This document shows positions 18,537-27,582 of a stretch of 64,000 nt of DNA, piece by piece; the stretch's first letter is position 1; each line of letters starts with the position of its first letter. The translations under genes and the position numbers were made by a program. Source of the DNA: Bacteroidota bacterium (GTDB lineage Bacteria; Bacteroidota; Rhodothermia; Rhodothermales; JAHQVL01); NCBI GenBank assembly GCA_039111535.1, contig JBCCIM010000006.1:1-64000 (forward strand). The letters run 5' to 3'. Below the pieces are notes generated by a model. It made no database searches and was not told the DNA's origin. It was given only the letters and a program-made list of their open reading frames with translations.

Positions 18537-18623
18537 GATATCGTGATTAATGTGTCAAGTTGTTAATATCAATACGGATAGCGAAAGGCCTGGATTTGCC
18601 GGCTCGACGGGGTTTAGGATAGG

Positions 18624-18664
18624 TTATCCACATTTCCCCACGTTTCCCCACATTTTGTGGAAAA
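18624..18664 (-). promoter_or_regulatory. Inverted MraZ-box array overlapping DnaA-box-like sites
   Basis: On the minus strand TGGGG, TGGGG and TGGAT (plus-strand 18646-18650, 18636-18640 and 18626-18630) are spaced exactly 10 bp apart, matching TGGGN repeats with five-base spacers bound by MraZ. TTATCCACA at 18624-18632 also equals the canonical DnaA box, and TGTGGAAAA at 18656-18664 is a near match on the other strand. The array lies about 380 bp upstream of mraZ and points away from it. Confidence 0.6.
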
Positions 18665-18936
18665 CTCAACATGATTTGTTTGTTAGTTGATGTGTTACTT
18701 TAGATAAAAGCCGATAAATCAATGGCTTATGGACGAAAAATTTGTTTTAAAATCAGCCGCCGGTAGAGGGTGGGATGATGTAAATCAGTATACAGTGTGT
18801 AGGTAAATTTATGTATATCACATATGTTTTTACATATTTTTGCTGGAAAGTATTTCCACATTAACCCACTTTTTTTCCACAAAAGAGAACTTTTACCGCT
18901 GTAATCACTTGATATTGATCCCAAATAATGTAGTTT
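18665..18936. other. A/T-rich intergenic stretch with further DnaA-like sites
   Basis: No gene is supported here. The stretch is A/T-rich, especially 18780-18840. It contains TTTCCACA at 18853-18860 and TTTTCCACA at 18873-18881, with ACCCA at 18864-18868 between them. With the flanking arrays this makes a control region of about 340 bp ahead of the division cluster. A short open frame at 18840-19088 has no family features. Confidence 0.5.
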
Positions 18937-18961
18937 TGGGGAATCGTGGGGAAAAGTGGGG
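18937..18961 (+). promoter_or_regulatory. MraZ operator: three TGGGG boxes at 10-bp period
   Basis: TGGGG occurs at 18937-18941, 18947-18951 and 18957-18961, each separated by five bases (AATCG, AAAAG). In E. coli MraZ binds three TGGGN repeats with five-base spacers upstream of mraZ and represses the dcw operon. The match in motif, spacing and position (about 75-95 bp before the mraZ start) is strong. Confidence 0.9.
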
Positions 18962-19033
18962 AGTAGTATCTCCTTTTGTTACGCACGACGGTACGGATGA
19001 ACTGCCTTTGGGCGCTATGGCATTAAGAAAGAC

Positions 19034-19492
19034 ATGGCAGGATTTAAGGGACAGGCTGAATATTCAGTTGACGCAAAGGGGCGCATAGCGATTCCCTCGA
19101 AAATGCGTGCTGCCCTTAATCCGGAGGCGAAGAATACATTTACTGTCACCCGCGGTTTTGAAAAGTGTGTTTTCCTGTATCCACTTGATGTATGGGACGG
19201 CATGGAGTCTAAAATGCGCTCACTGAATATGTACAACCGTGAGTCGCGCGACTTCCTCCGAACTATTCTGATGTGGGCAGATGAGGTGGTGCTCGATGGG
19301 CAGGGCAGAATTTCGGTTGCAAAGCCGTTGCTGCAGTTTGCTAACATCAAGCCCAGCGGAAATGCACGCATCATAGGTGCACTGGATCATATAGAGATAT
19401 GGGATCCGGAAGCCTTTGATACACATGTTTACAAAAGTGCTGAGAATTACGAGGTGTTGGCTGAGCGTGTGATGGGAGGCGGAGGAGACTGA
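19034..19492 (+). CDS. mraZ: Transcriptional regulator MraZ
   Basis: The 152-residue protein has two AbrB-like/SpoVT modules with the family signatures EYSVDAKGRIAIPSKMR (residues about 9-25) and VVLDGQGRISVAKPLLQFA (about 84-102). MraZ forms ring-shaped oligomers and binds TGGGN repeats to control its own operon, the division and murein cluster. Such boxes lie just upstream. It is the first gene of the cluster and is followed 14 nt later by rsmH. Confidence 0.96.
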   Translation: MAGFKGQAEYSVDAKGRIAIPSKMRAALNPEAKNTFTVTRGFEKCVFLYPLDVWDGMESKMRSLNMYNRESRDFLRTILMWADEVVLDGQGRISVAKPLLQFANIKPSGNARIIGALDHIEIWDPEAFDTHVYKSAENYEVLAERVMGGGGD

Positions 19493-19506
19493 GCCGGACA
19501 TGCCTT

Positions 19507-20526
19507 ATGTCTGAAGCACATGATAATACATCTGATGAGGGGAGTGATTCCCAGGAATTCGCTTCATCTTATCATGCCCCCGTTCTTTGTGATGTTGTTG
19601 TTCAAGGGCTCGTTGAGAACCGTGAAGGCTTGTATGTAGATGCTACCCTCGGTGGTGGCGGTCACACTGCAGCGATGCTGGCTTATTTGAAGCCGGCGGG
19701 CAAAGTGGCCGGCATTGATCAGGATGCAGATGCCATTGCCGCGGCACGTGTACGACTTGAGGAAGATGAGCGCAATGGTCGATTTATGGCATTGCGCGGG
19801 AATTTTGCAGAAGCACGTGAGCTATTGTCCGCCCAGGGTGTCAGTCAGGTTGACGGCATACTCCTGGATTTGGGTGTTTCATCCCACCAATTGAATACCG
19901 CTTCTCGTGGATTCAGTTACGCTGGAGATGGTGCATTGGATATGCGGATGGATGGCCGGACAGGGGTGACAGCTGCTGACATTGTCAACGGTTGGGCGCC
20001 ACAGGATTTGACACGCTTGCTGCGCAAGTATGGAGAGGAGCCGAGTGCACGTCGGATTGTGCAGCAGATTGTAGCGGCCAGGCCGTTGCAAACTACTGGT
20101 GCACTTGCAGATGTCATACGGTCCACGGTTTCGAGCAACAGGATAAACAAGACGCTTGCCCGCGTCTTTCAGGCCCTGCGCATTCAGGTGAATGATGAAT
20201 TGCAGGTCCTTGAGGACACGCTTGCTTTAAGTGTGGACCTTTTAAAGCCGGGTGGCCGAATCGCGGTGATTAGTTATCACTCGCTCGAAGATCGGCGCGT
20301 CAAAAGATTTTTGAAATACGGAAATCTGGATGGAACGCCCGTCCGCGATTTCTACGGTCATCTGGTTACGCCGTGGCGGCTTGTAACCCGAAAGGCAATT
20401 AAGCCTGATGATCGGGAAATTAACCAAAATCCGAGGGCCCGAAGTGCTCGATTGCGCATTGCAGAAAGAATATTGCCCCCAGATGGCTCTTCCGCAGCGG
20501 ATCGGGCGAGATCATCCAATTCTTGA
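19507..20526 (+). CDS. rsmH: 16S rRNA (cytosine(1402)-N(4))-methyltransferase RsmH
   Basis: The 339-residue protein has the SAM-binding motif DATLGGGGHTAAML (about residues 42-55), then GIDQDADA, the conserved ILLDLGVSSHQL, and VISYHSLEDRRVKRF near residue 260. It N4-methylates C1402 in the ribosomal decoding centre. It has a short acidic/Ser-rich N-terminal extension (about 20 residues) before the usual start of the family. It is the second gene of the dcw cluster in the standard position. Confidence 0.97.
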   Translation: MSEAHDNTSDEGSDSQEFASSYHAPVLCDVVVQGLVENREGLYVDATLGGGGHTAAMLAYLKPAGKVAGIDQDADAIAAARVRLEEDERNGRFMALRGNFAEARELLSAQGVSQVDGILLDLGVSSHQLNTASRGFSYAGDGALDMRMDGRTGVTAADIVNGWAPQDLTRLLRKYGEEPSARRIVQQIVAARPLQTTGALADVIRSTVSSNRINKTLARVFQALRIQVNDELQVLEDTLALSVDLLKPGGRIAVISYHSLEDRRVKRFLKYGNLDGTPVRDFYGHLVTPWRLVTRKAIKPDDREINQNPRARSARLRIAERILPPDGSSAADRARSSNS

Positions 20527-20552
20527 CCTTTTGCTCTGAGTGCAAGCATATC

Positions 20553-21080
20553 ATGAATAGTACAGTTACACAAAAAACCAAATCTCGTAAGCGTAAGACG
20601 CAGGCCCGCAAGCGGCCGGCAACGCGCCGTCGTGTCGCAAAAAAACGCGCACCCTCGAGTGGTATTGGTATAGCTGATTGGATTGCACTTGGGGTAGGCG
20701 GCGAATCGGTTACCCTGCCTGAATGGACAGATCTTTCTACCGGCAAGAATAAAAGGAAAAAGTCAAACCGCGTCAGAAAGCAGGTCGACTCCTTGTTAAG
20801 TGGTGTATCTACTGGCCAATTTGTGATCGTTCTGCTCGTTGCGGCAATCAGTCTTGGGTTTTATGTGAGCCATGTTTTTGCCACAAGAGATACACTTTCG
20901 CTCCTTGAGCAACAGCGCCGCGCCAATTTGCGGCTCGAACTGCAATACAACCAGCTGAAAGGACAACTGGACAAAAAAATTAGCCCCAATGCCGTTTACC
21001 GACGCGCACTTGAGCTTGGTCTGCAAGAAGGGTTGGCTTTTGAGCCGGTTGTCCATTGGGAATTAAAAGAATCTAAATAG
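20553..21080 (+). CDS. ftsL: FtsL-like division protein with long basic cytoplasmic tail
   Basis: The 175-residue bitopic protein occupies the ftsL position between rsmH and the division PBP. One membrane segment (about 89-110, VIVLLVAAISLGFYV) is followed by a short coiled coil (SLLEQQRRANLRLELQYNQL) as in FtsL/FtsB/DivIC. The first 88 residues are unusual: residues 8-32 contain 15 Lys/Arg and look like a histone-H1 tail, and a second basic patch (KNKRKKSNRVRKQ) precedes the membrane. The ATG at 20553 is preferred over 20523, which overlaps rsmH. It should link FtsQ with the FtsI/FtsW pair at the septum. Confidence 0.8.
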   Translation: MNSTVTQKTKSRKRKTQARKRPATRRRVAKKRAPSSGIGIADWIALGVGGESVTLPEWTDLSTGKNKRKKSNRVRKQVDSLLSGVSTGQFVIVLLVAAISLGFYVSHVFATRDTLSLLEQQRRANLRLELQYNQLKGQLDKKISPNAVYRRALELGLQEGLAFEPVVHWELKESK

Positions 21081-21101
21081 CCTGCATTGTAAGATCCTAG
21101 A

Positions 21102-23189
21102 ATGGAACTCCAGGAAAACATACAGTTGAGAATGTACGCAATCATGGTGGGGCTTGGCTTCCTCCCCTTGCTTGTTGTACTCAAGCTGTTGGGGATCTAT
21201 GTCTCGGACCGAACAGAGTTGAGTGCACAAGGGGAGCGGCAGGCGAGCACCATGGTGGATATTCCCGCCATGCGAGGATCGATTTACGACCGCGCCGGCC
21301 GCGAACTGGTTGTAAATGCAGCAAGCTACAACCTCGCGCTCGATCCTACTGTTGATGGCTATACGTCGGAAGTTGAAAAACAACTGTTCGATAACCTGGC
21401 TGTACTGACCGGGCAGTCAGCGTCTTACTTCAGGAAAAAAGTCGAGGGTCGCACGAGCCCCAAATATGTACTGCTGTGGACCAGTCTGATCGAATCTGAG
21501 AAGCAGGTTGTTGACGAATGGGATGTACCGGGCCTTTTGCTTGTCCGTACGCTAACCCGCCGGTATAACTACGAGGAAATGGCTGCCCATGTAATTGGGC
21601 ACCTGAGCCGGGATGGTCGGGGTATCGACGGACTTGAGCTGCAGTATGAAGACTATTTAAAAGGTACGTCTGGACAGCGCGCTGTCCAGCGGGACCGCAA
21701 TGGCGAAATCAAAGCTTATGTAGCCGGCCATACGGTCACACCTGAAGATGGGCAGAATTTGTACCTGACCATTGATCTGGAATTGCAGGCAATTCTTGAA
21801 GATGAATTGATGGCCGGCGTTACGGCAACCAAGTCAGCCTGGGGTACGGCCATTGCAATGGATCCGGAAACCGGGGCCATTTTGGGTATGGCAAGCGTCC
21901 CAGTCTACAATCCCAACGAATACCACAAGTCGGATGTATCGGCGCGCCGGAATAGAGCAATTGCTGACCAGCTTGAGCCTGGTTCTACGTTTAAACTGGT
22001 TACGGCTGCTGCTGCCATTGAGCAAGAAATTGTTAGCATGGGCGACACGCTGGAGACTGGTAACGGGTATGCCGTCGTTGGTCGGCGCGGGATGCACGAC
22101 CTTCATGCTTACGGCACAATAAATTTTCAGGAAGCCATTGCAAAATCGAGCAACATCGGAGTTGCACGCACCGCAGTACAGCTAGATCGGGGTGTATTCT
22201 ATCAATACGCCAGAAACCTTGGATTTGGACAAAAAACCTGGATCGATTTACCTGGCGAAGTTGATGGTACGTTGCGCAAACCAAAAGACTGGACGGGTGC
22301 TTCCCTCGCTTCGATGAGCATCGGGTATGAGGTGGATGTTACCCCTTTGCAGATGCTGACTGCCTACAGTGCGCTTGCAAACGGTGGATTGCTGATGAAG
22401 CCCTACGTGGTTTCCGAGCGGCGCGATCAGCGTGGCCGGACGTTATGGCGTGCCAAACCGGACTCTATTCGCCGTGCCTTGAAGCGCGAAACTGTGAAAG
22501 CCTTGCTGCCGGCATTTGTTGATGTAGTTGACTCAGGATCTGCCAAATTGGCCCGCATTGACGGCTTGACAATCGCTGGTAAAACCGGCACTGCGCGTGT
22601 CATTGTAGATGGCGCTTACAACAAAGAAATACACCGCGCTTCCTTTGTAGGATTTTTTCCAGCAGAAAAGCCTTCAGTGGCTGTCATGCTTATGCTGGCG
22701 CGCCCGAAAGTGAAGGGAAATAGCGGCGCGATCACAACACCAATTTTCAAGCGGTTAGCCATGCGATGGATGAGTTCATCACCCGATGCATTGGTTGCGC
22801 CGCAGGTTGCTGCTGAAGAACATGCATCTGAACCTGCGCGCCTGATACCACAAATTGGCGGACAACCCGTAGCGGTTGCCGCTGCACGGTTGCGCGCAGC
22901 AGGATTTGAAGTGCGCGATGCTGCACCGATGCACGCTGTCCATGCAGTGGAACAGCCGGTCAAAGACGATTTGGTTTTTGGCAAAAGAGTCAACCTTGAA
23001 ATTGCGCCGGCGGATACCATGCCGGCGGCGCTAATGCCAGACTTAACTGGCCTGAGTACCCGGCAAGCTGTTTTTTGGAGTCATGCAACTGGTGTCGACG
23101 TGAAACTCGAAGGCCAGGGCATGGTGGTCAGCCAGACCCCAAAACCCGGTGAGCCACTTGCGGCAACTGCCGTTTTGCGATGTCGGTGA
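21102..23189 (+). CDS. ftsI: Division-specific class B penicillin-binding protein with PASTA domains
   Basis: The 695-residue protein has an N-terminal membrane anchor (about 9-30), a PBP dimerisation domain beginning near MRGSIYDRAGRELV, and a transpeptidase domain with GSTFK (near residue 294), SSN (near 349) and KTGT (near 494). The C-terminus has two PASTA repeats (about 570-630 and 635-694, the second starting MPDLTGLSTRQA). It cross-links septal peptidoglycan together with FtsW. C-terminal PASTA domains in the division PBP are common in Bacteroidota and Firmicutes. It lies 21 nt after ftsL. Confidence 0.95.
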   Translation: MELQENIQLRMYAIMVGLGFLPLLVVLKLLGIYVSDRTELSAQGERQASTMVDIPAMRGSIYDRAGRELVVNAASYNLALDPTVDGYTSEVEKQLFDNLAVLTGQSASYFRKKVEGRTSPKYVLLWTSLIESEKQVVDEWDVPGLLLVRTLTRRYNYEEMAAHVIGHLSRDGRGIDGLELQYEDYLKGTSGQRAVQRDRNGEIKAYVAGHTVTPEDGQNLYLTIDLELQAILEDELMAGVTATKSAWGTAIAMDPETGAILGMASVPVYNPNEYHKSDVSARRNRAIADQLEPGSTFKLVTAAAAIEQEIVSMGDTLETGNGYAVVGRRGMHDLHAYGTINFQEAIAKSSNIGVARTAVQLDRGVFYQYARNLGFGQKTWIDLPGEVDGTLRKPKDWTGASLASMSIGYEVDVTPLQMLTAYSALANGGLLMKPYVVSERRDQRGRTLWRAKPDSIRRALKRETVKALLPAFVDVVDSGSAKLARIDGLTIAGKTGTARVIVDGAYNKEIHRASFVGFFPAEKPSVAVMLMLARPKVKGNSGAITTPIFKRLAMRWMSSSPDALVAPQVAAEEHASEPARLIPQIGGQPVAVAAARLRAAGFEVRDAAPMHAVHAVEQPVKDDLVFGKRVNLEIAPADTMPAALMPDLTGLSTRQAVFWSHATGVDVKLEGQGMVVSQTPKPGEPLAATAVLRCR

Positions 23190-23245
23190 TCCATTGGAAC
23201 CTGAAACGTTTAACAGGGAGCTGTTAAACGCATCCTGGATCATCT

Positions 23246-24718
23246 ATGATTGACTTACTGACTCTGGTTGGTCGGCTTTCAGCCCAAGGGCTGCTTGTCG
23301 ATCAGGTTGGAGATGTAAATAAAGTTTATATCGACCATTTGGCTAATGATAGCCGGAAGGTCGGGCCGGCCGGCTTGTTTATCGCCATTAAAGGCGAGCT
23401 CGTCGACGGGCACCTGTTCATTGAAAAGGCTGTTCAAAACGGAGCCATTGCCATCGTGTGCGAAGCGATGCCGGCGGAAGTGCATTTGCGCTTCCCCGGC
23501 GTCGTTTTCGTACAGGTTTCTCAGGCAAGAACTGCGCTGGCTGAGCTAGCGGCCGCTTTTTACCGCGACCCCGCAAGGCACCTGCGCATGGTTGGTATTA
23601 CGGGTACCAATGGAAAAACGACAACGGCATTTCTGGTGCACCATCTCCTTGAGGGACTGGGGCTTAAAGCCGGATTAATCAGTACGGTTGAGTATCGCAT
23701 CGGTGCGCAGGTTGAAGAAGCCACGCATACAACACCCGATGTGCTTGATACATGCCGGCTGTTGCGAAAAATGGTTGATGCTGGCTGCAAAGCGTGTGTT
23801 ATGGAAGTATCCTCACACGCCCTGATGCAAGACCGCGTCCGAACCATCCCTTACGAAGTTGCTGTTTTTTCCAACCTCACACAGGACCATCTGGACTATC
23901 ATGGAACCATGGATGCGTACCTGGAGGCCAAGAAGAAATTGTTTGATAACCTGGATGAGAAGGCAAAGGCTATATACAATATTGATGATGCGGCTGGCAA
24001 GCGCATGGTCGCGGGTACGGCAGCAACCGGCATTTCATACAGTTGTTTGAAGCCGGCAGACTTACAGGCGACCATCCTGGAAAATGCCATTGAAGGTTTG
24101 CTGCTCGAAATAGACGGCAAACCCCGGCGGTTCAAGCTTGTAGGCCATTTTAATGCCTACAATTTGCTGGCTGCATATGGCGTGGGTATTGCCCTTGGCT
24201 TTGCAAAAGAAGAGGTGTTGGCTGTGTTGATGCAGGCGATGCCTGTGCCCGGCAGGTTTGAAATGCTGTTGGTAAGCAAAAACCGCCATGTAATTGTAGA
24301 CTACGCACACACACCAGACGCTTTGGAAAATGTACTGCAGACCATCTGCTCAATGAAGCCCGAAACCGCATCTTTGTGGTGCATGTTTGGATGCGGTGGC
24401 GATCGGGATGCAAAAAAACGTCCGATGATGGGCCGGATAGCGGAGCACTTTGCCGACTTTGTCGTTGCAACGAGCGACAATCCACGTACGGAAGATCCTG
24501 AGGCGATTCTGAACGATATCCGGGCCGGCATTTCTGAACCGGATAAGGTGCGCTGGATTGTAAGCAGAAAAGCAGCAATTCAGGAAATTGCAGATCATGC
24601 AAGTGCGGGAGATGTCATCTTGCTTGCTGGCAAAGGGCACGAGACGTACCAGGTTGTAGGTACAGAAAAAATAGACTTTGACGACCGGCTCGAGGCAAAA
24701 GCTGCTTTTGGTGCATAA
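23246..24718 (+). CDS. murE: UDP-MurNAc-tripeptide synthetase MurE (meso-DAP adding)
   Basis: The 490-residue Mur ligase has the ATP loop GTNGKTTTAF near residues 119-128 and HTTPD for UDP-MurNAc-dipeptide binding. The motif DNPRTEDP near residue 411 is the determinant for meso-diaminopimelate instead of lysine. It adds meso-DAP to UDP-MurNAc-L-Ala-D-Glu in the cytoplasm. It follows the PBP gene by 56 nt. murF, which follows murE in many Proteobacteria, is absent from the 122-nt gap to mraY. Confidence 0.96.
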   Translation: MIDLLTLVGRLSAQGLLVDQVGDVNKVYIDHLANDSRKVGPAGLFIAIKGELVDGHLFIEKAVQNGAIAIVCEAMPAEVHLRFPGVVFVQVSQARTALAELAAAFYRDPARHLRMVGITGTNGKTTTAFLVHHLLEGLGLKAGLISTVEYRIGAQVEEATHTTPDVLDTCRLLRKMVDAGCKACVMEVSSHALMQDRVRTIPYEVAVFSNLTQDHLDYHGTMDAYLEAKKKLFDNLDEKAKAIYNIDDAAGKRMVAGTAATGISYSCLKPADLQATILENAIEGLLLEIDGKPRRFKLVGHFNAYNLLAAYGVGIALGFAKEEVLAVLMQAMPVPGRFEMLLVSKNRHVIVDYAHTPDALENVLQTICSMKPETASLWCMFGCGGDRDAKKRPMMGRIAEHFADFVVATSDNPRTEDPEAILNDIRAGISEPDKVRWIVSRKAAIQEIADHASAGDVILLAGKGHETYQVVGTEKIDFDDRLEAKAAFGA

Positions 24719-24840
24719 TTTGTCCAAATACCCCGTTCTACCGGGAATTTCACAGACATTTGGTGTCAATTCCCTAGATTCAAACGTCCAGTTTATACCC
24801 TAAACTCGATATTTGGCAATCGAAGTTCTAAATTCGATCC
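24719..24840. other. murE-mraY spacer with inverted repeat
   Basis: This 122-bp gap has no coding signal. GGGAATT (24743-24749) can pair with AATTCCC (24768-24774). CTCGATATTTGGCAATCG at 24808-24825 resembles, in reverse, the GATTGCC-AAT-ATCGA core of the inverted-repeat elements at 33630 and 52714. It may contain an internal promoter or a degenerate copy of that element. Confidence 0.4.
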
Positions 24841-26007
24841 ATGCTTTATTATCTGATTGATTATCTAGAAAAACTCTACCAACCGCCCGGGTTTCAGTTG
24901 ATTCGATTTATCAACAACCGGGCTGCCCTGGCCGCTATAACCGCGCTGGCTATTTCTCTATTCTTTGGCCGCCGCCTCATTGTTTGGCTGCGCGAAAAGC
25001 AAATTGGAGAAAAAACGCGCGAAGGAGAGGCTGCTGGTGCAGTAGATCACTCACACAAGGCAGGTACCCCAACGATGGGTGGGGTTGTCATTCTGTTTTC
25101 TGTTATTGGTGCTACTCTGTTGTGGGGCGCCATCGCAGAAGTGTACGTATGGCTGATCCTGCTGGTAACGGTGTGGATGGGGGCATTTGGGTTTGCTGAT
25201 GATTATATCAAAGTCATTAAAAAGGATAAAAGTGGGCTGCCGGCACGGATTAAAGTGTTTGGTCAGGTAAGCATAGGCGTGATTGTCGGCAGTGTGATGT
25301 ACTTCCATCCCAAATTCAGCGCAATTAACTCGATCACATACCTGCCCTATATTCCATTTTTACGCGCAGACAGGTTCGATTATTACTTTTACGAAGGCTG
25401 GTTTGGGCCTCTGGATCTTGGCTGGATTGTCTACATCCTGGCGGCGGTATTTATCGTCACTGCGGTTTCAAATGCCGTGAACCTTACAGATGGATTGGAT
25501 GGGCTCGCAACAGGTGTCACCGCAATTGTGATGCTGGGCCTAACTGCCATCAGTTACATAGCCGGCCGGGCTGACCTGTCAGATTACCTGAATTTGATTT
25601 TCCTTCCTGGTGCAAGCGAGTTGGCCGTTTTTGCCATCGCTATGTCTGCTGCCTGCTTCGGATTTTTATGGTACAATGGGTATCCCGCTTCTGTGTTTAT
25701 GGGAGATACGGGTTCGCTGGCCATAGGCGCTGCAGTAGGCGCGCTGGCGCTGATGATTAAAATAGAACTTTTACTGCCCATACTTTGCGCCGTGTTTTTT
25801 ATCGAAACCATTTCGGTACTGATCCAGACGTCATATTTCAAATATACCCGGCGAAAAACAGGCGAAGGCAAGCGTGTCTTTAGGATGGCACCTATCCATC
25901 ATCACTATGAAGCCAAAGGGGTTCATGAAGCAAAAATTGTGGTGCGTTTCTGGATTGTAACCGCAATTACGGTGCTGGCGGCATTTCTGATATTACGCCT
26001 ACACTAA
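24841..26007 (+). CDS. mraY: Phospho-MurNAc-pentapeptide translocase MraY
   Basis: The 388-residue polytopic enzyme (about ten membrane segments) carries the family motifs GTPTMGGVVIL, FADDYIKV, NLTDGLDGLATG, FMGDTGSLAIG and the final MAPIHHHYE. It moves phospho-MurNAc-pentapeptide to undecaprenyl phosphate, forming lipid I. It is about 28 residues longer than E. coli MraY because of an insert near residues 155-190 (FLRADRFDYYFYEGWFGPLD), in a loop between membrane segments, as in other Bacteroidota. Confidence 0.97.
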   Translation: MLYYLIDYLEKLYQPPGFQLIRFINNRAALAAITALAISLFFGRRLIVWLREKQIGEKTREGEAAGAVDHSHKAGTPTMGGVVILFSVIGATLLWGAIAEVYVWLILLVTVWMGAFGFADDYIKVIKKDKSGLPARIKVFGQVSIGVIVGSVMYFHPKFSAINSITYLPYIPFLRADRFDYYFYEGWFGPLDLGWIVYILAAVFIVTAVSNAVNLTDGLDGLATGVTAIVMLGLTAISYIAGRADLSDYLNLIFLPGASELAVFAIAMSAACFGFLWYNGYPASVFMGDTGSLAIGAAVGALALMIKIELLLPILCAVFFIETISVLIQTSYFKYTRRKTGEGKRVFRMAPIHHHYEAKGVHEAKIVVRFWIVTAITVLAAFLILRLH

Positions 26008-26138
26008 ACAAAGCTGCACGAAACGCGCAGCGCAAGCAACTTACACGCTGATCCTGGATCTTGCAATCATGCCCCAGTACTACAACGTTTGTAGGGGGCC
26101 GACATTTACTTTACTGGCGCACTTCCCTGGATGGTATT

Positions 26139-27530
26139 ATGGAAGCTCATGAGGTTTCGGGCAAACAAGTAACGGTTGTTGGTGCTGCGCGCAGCGGTAT
26201 CGCTGTATCACGTTTACTGGATGAAGCATCTGCCCAGGTTTTTCTTACCGAATTTGGTGCCGGCACATCTGATGTGAAGGCGCAGCTTGCAACCATGCAG
26301 GTTGCCGCAGAATTTGACGGGCACACCGATCGGGCGCTTGACGCCGATTTTATCGCTGTAAGTCCGGGTGTACCTTCAACCATTCCTTTGCTGCACGAAG
26401 CAGTGAAACGGGGCATCCCAATTTATTCAGAAATAGAAGTAGCCTCGTGGTTTTGCAAAGCACCGATTGTGGCCATAACTGGCTCAAACGGGAAGACAAC
26501 AACAACAAGTTTGGCGGCTCACATTTTTGCCCACGCTGGGCGAAAGACACATGTGGCCGGCAATATTGGCAAGGCGTTTTCAGATATAACAAAAAATACC
26601 TCGTCAGAGGATGTGGTTATTCTGGAAGTATCAAGCTTCCAACTCGATCACATCGACACATTTAGGCCTGATATCAGCGTGTTGCTCAACATCACGCCCG
26701 ATCACCTCAATCGCTACGGATATCAGTTCGAAAACTATGCGGCGAGCAAGCTCAGGATCTTTGAGAATCAAACCGAAGAAGATACCCTGATTTATTGCTA
26801 CGACGATCCGTTTGTTCGAGAGAAAGTGCTGCATTTGCTGGAAGCATGTAAAGCAGATGCCACCCCTCGACCTAACTGTGTAAAAACCCTCGGTATAAGC
26901 CAAGAACAGGAGATTCGCGATGGCGCTTTCCTTAGAGGAAGCGAACTCGTTATACGGTTTAATCAAGCAGAGGAAATTCTTATGCGCAAGGAAGAGTTGG
27001 CCCTTCAGGGGCCGCACAACGTGTACAACTCCCTGGCGGCAGCAGTGGCAGCGCGTGTGATGGAGATACCCAGTCTCTTTGTTCGCGAAAGCCTGTCGAG
27101 TTTTGAAGGAGTAGCGCACCGCCTGGAACTGGTGCGCGAACTGGAAGGCGTCCGCTATATCAACGACTCCAAAGCGACCAATGTAAATGCAGTTTGGTAC
27201 GCACTGGAAAGCTTCAAGGAGAAAATTATCCTTATAGCCGGCGGACGCGACAAAGGCAACGATTATCAGAGCCTTAAACCACTCATAAAGCGCAATGTCA
27301 GGATGGTACTTGCCATTGGAGAGAGCGCTGACAAAGTGGACAAGGAATTAGGCGAACTGGCTGAAGAACACATGATCATGGAATCGCTCGAAGAAGCGGT
27401 CAGGGCAGCACACTTGCTGGCCCGTTCCGGAGAAGTGGTCTTGCTAAGTCCTGCCTGTGCTTCGTTCGACATGTTTAACAACTATGAAGAACGGGGTGAT
27501 GTGTTCAAGACAACGGTAATGAACCTTTAA
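26139..27530 (+). CDS. murD: UDP-MurNAc-L-alanine:D-glutamate ligase MurD
   Basis: The 463-residue Mur ligase begins at MEAHEVSGKQVTVVGAARSG, so its Rossmann-like GxGxSG-type loop falls near residue 14 as expected. The ATP loop GSNGKTTTTS is near residue 116, and NDSKATN and AGGRDKGNDY lie in the C-terminal half. It adds D-glutamate to UDP-MurNAc-L-Ala. A TTG at 26061 would add 26 residues with no conserved features and is not preferred. It lies about 130 nt after mraY. Confidence 0.95.
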   Translation: MEAHEVSGKQVTVVGAARSGIAVSRLLDEASAQVFLTEFGAGTSDVKAQLATMQVAAEFDGHTDRALDADFIAVSPGVPSTIPLLHEAVKRGIPIYSEIEVASWFCKAPIVAITGSNGKTTTTSLAAHIFAHAGRKTHVAGNIGKAFSDITKNTSSEDVVILEVSSFQLDHIDTFRPDISVLLNITPDHLNRYGYQFENYAASKLRIFENQTEEDTLIYCYDDPFVREKVLHLLEACKADATPRPNCVKTLGISQEQEIRDGAFLRGSELVIRFNQAEEILMRKEELALQGPHNVYNSLAAAVAARVMEIPSLFVRESLSSFEGVAHRLELVRELEGVRYINDSKATNVNAVWYALESFKEKIILIAGGRDKGNDYQSLKPLIKRNVRMVLAIGESADKVDKELGELAEEHMIMESLEEAVRAAHLLARSGEVVLLSPACASFDMFNNYEERGDVFKTTVMNL

Positions 27531-27582
27531 GGCGCAGTGTTTTTGTGGGCCAGGCCCATACTGATCCTTAACCCTAACCAGC

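Noticed and set aside
18840-19088. 82-codon open frame upstream of mraZ
   Set aside because: It crosses the MraZ boxes and overlaps mraZ; no conserved features.
25300-25420. Insertion in mraY as a sign of frame error
   Set aside because: The frame is continuous and a loop insert there is usual in Bacteroidota MraY.
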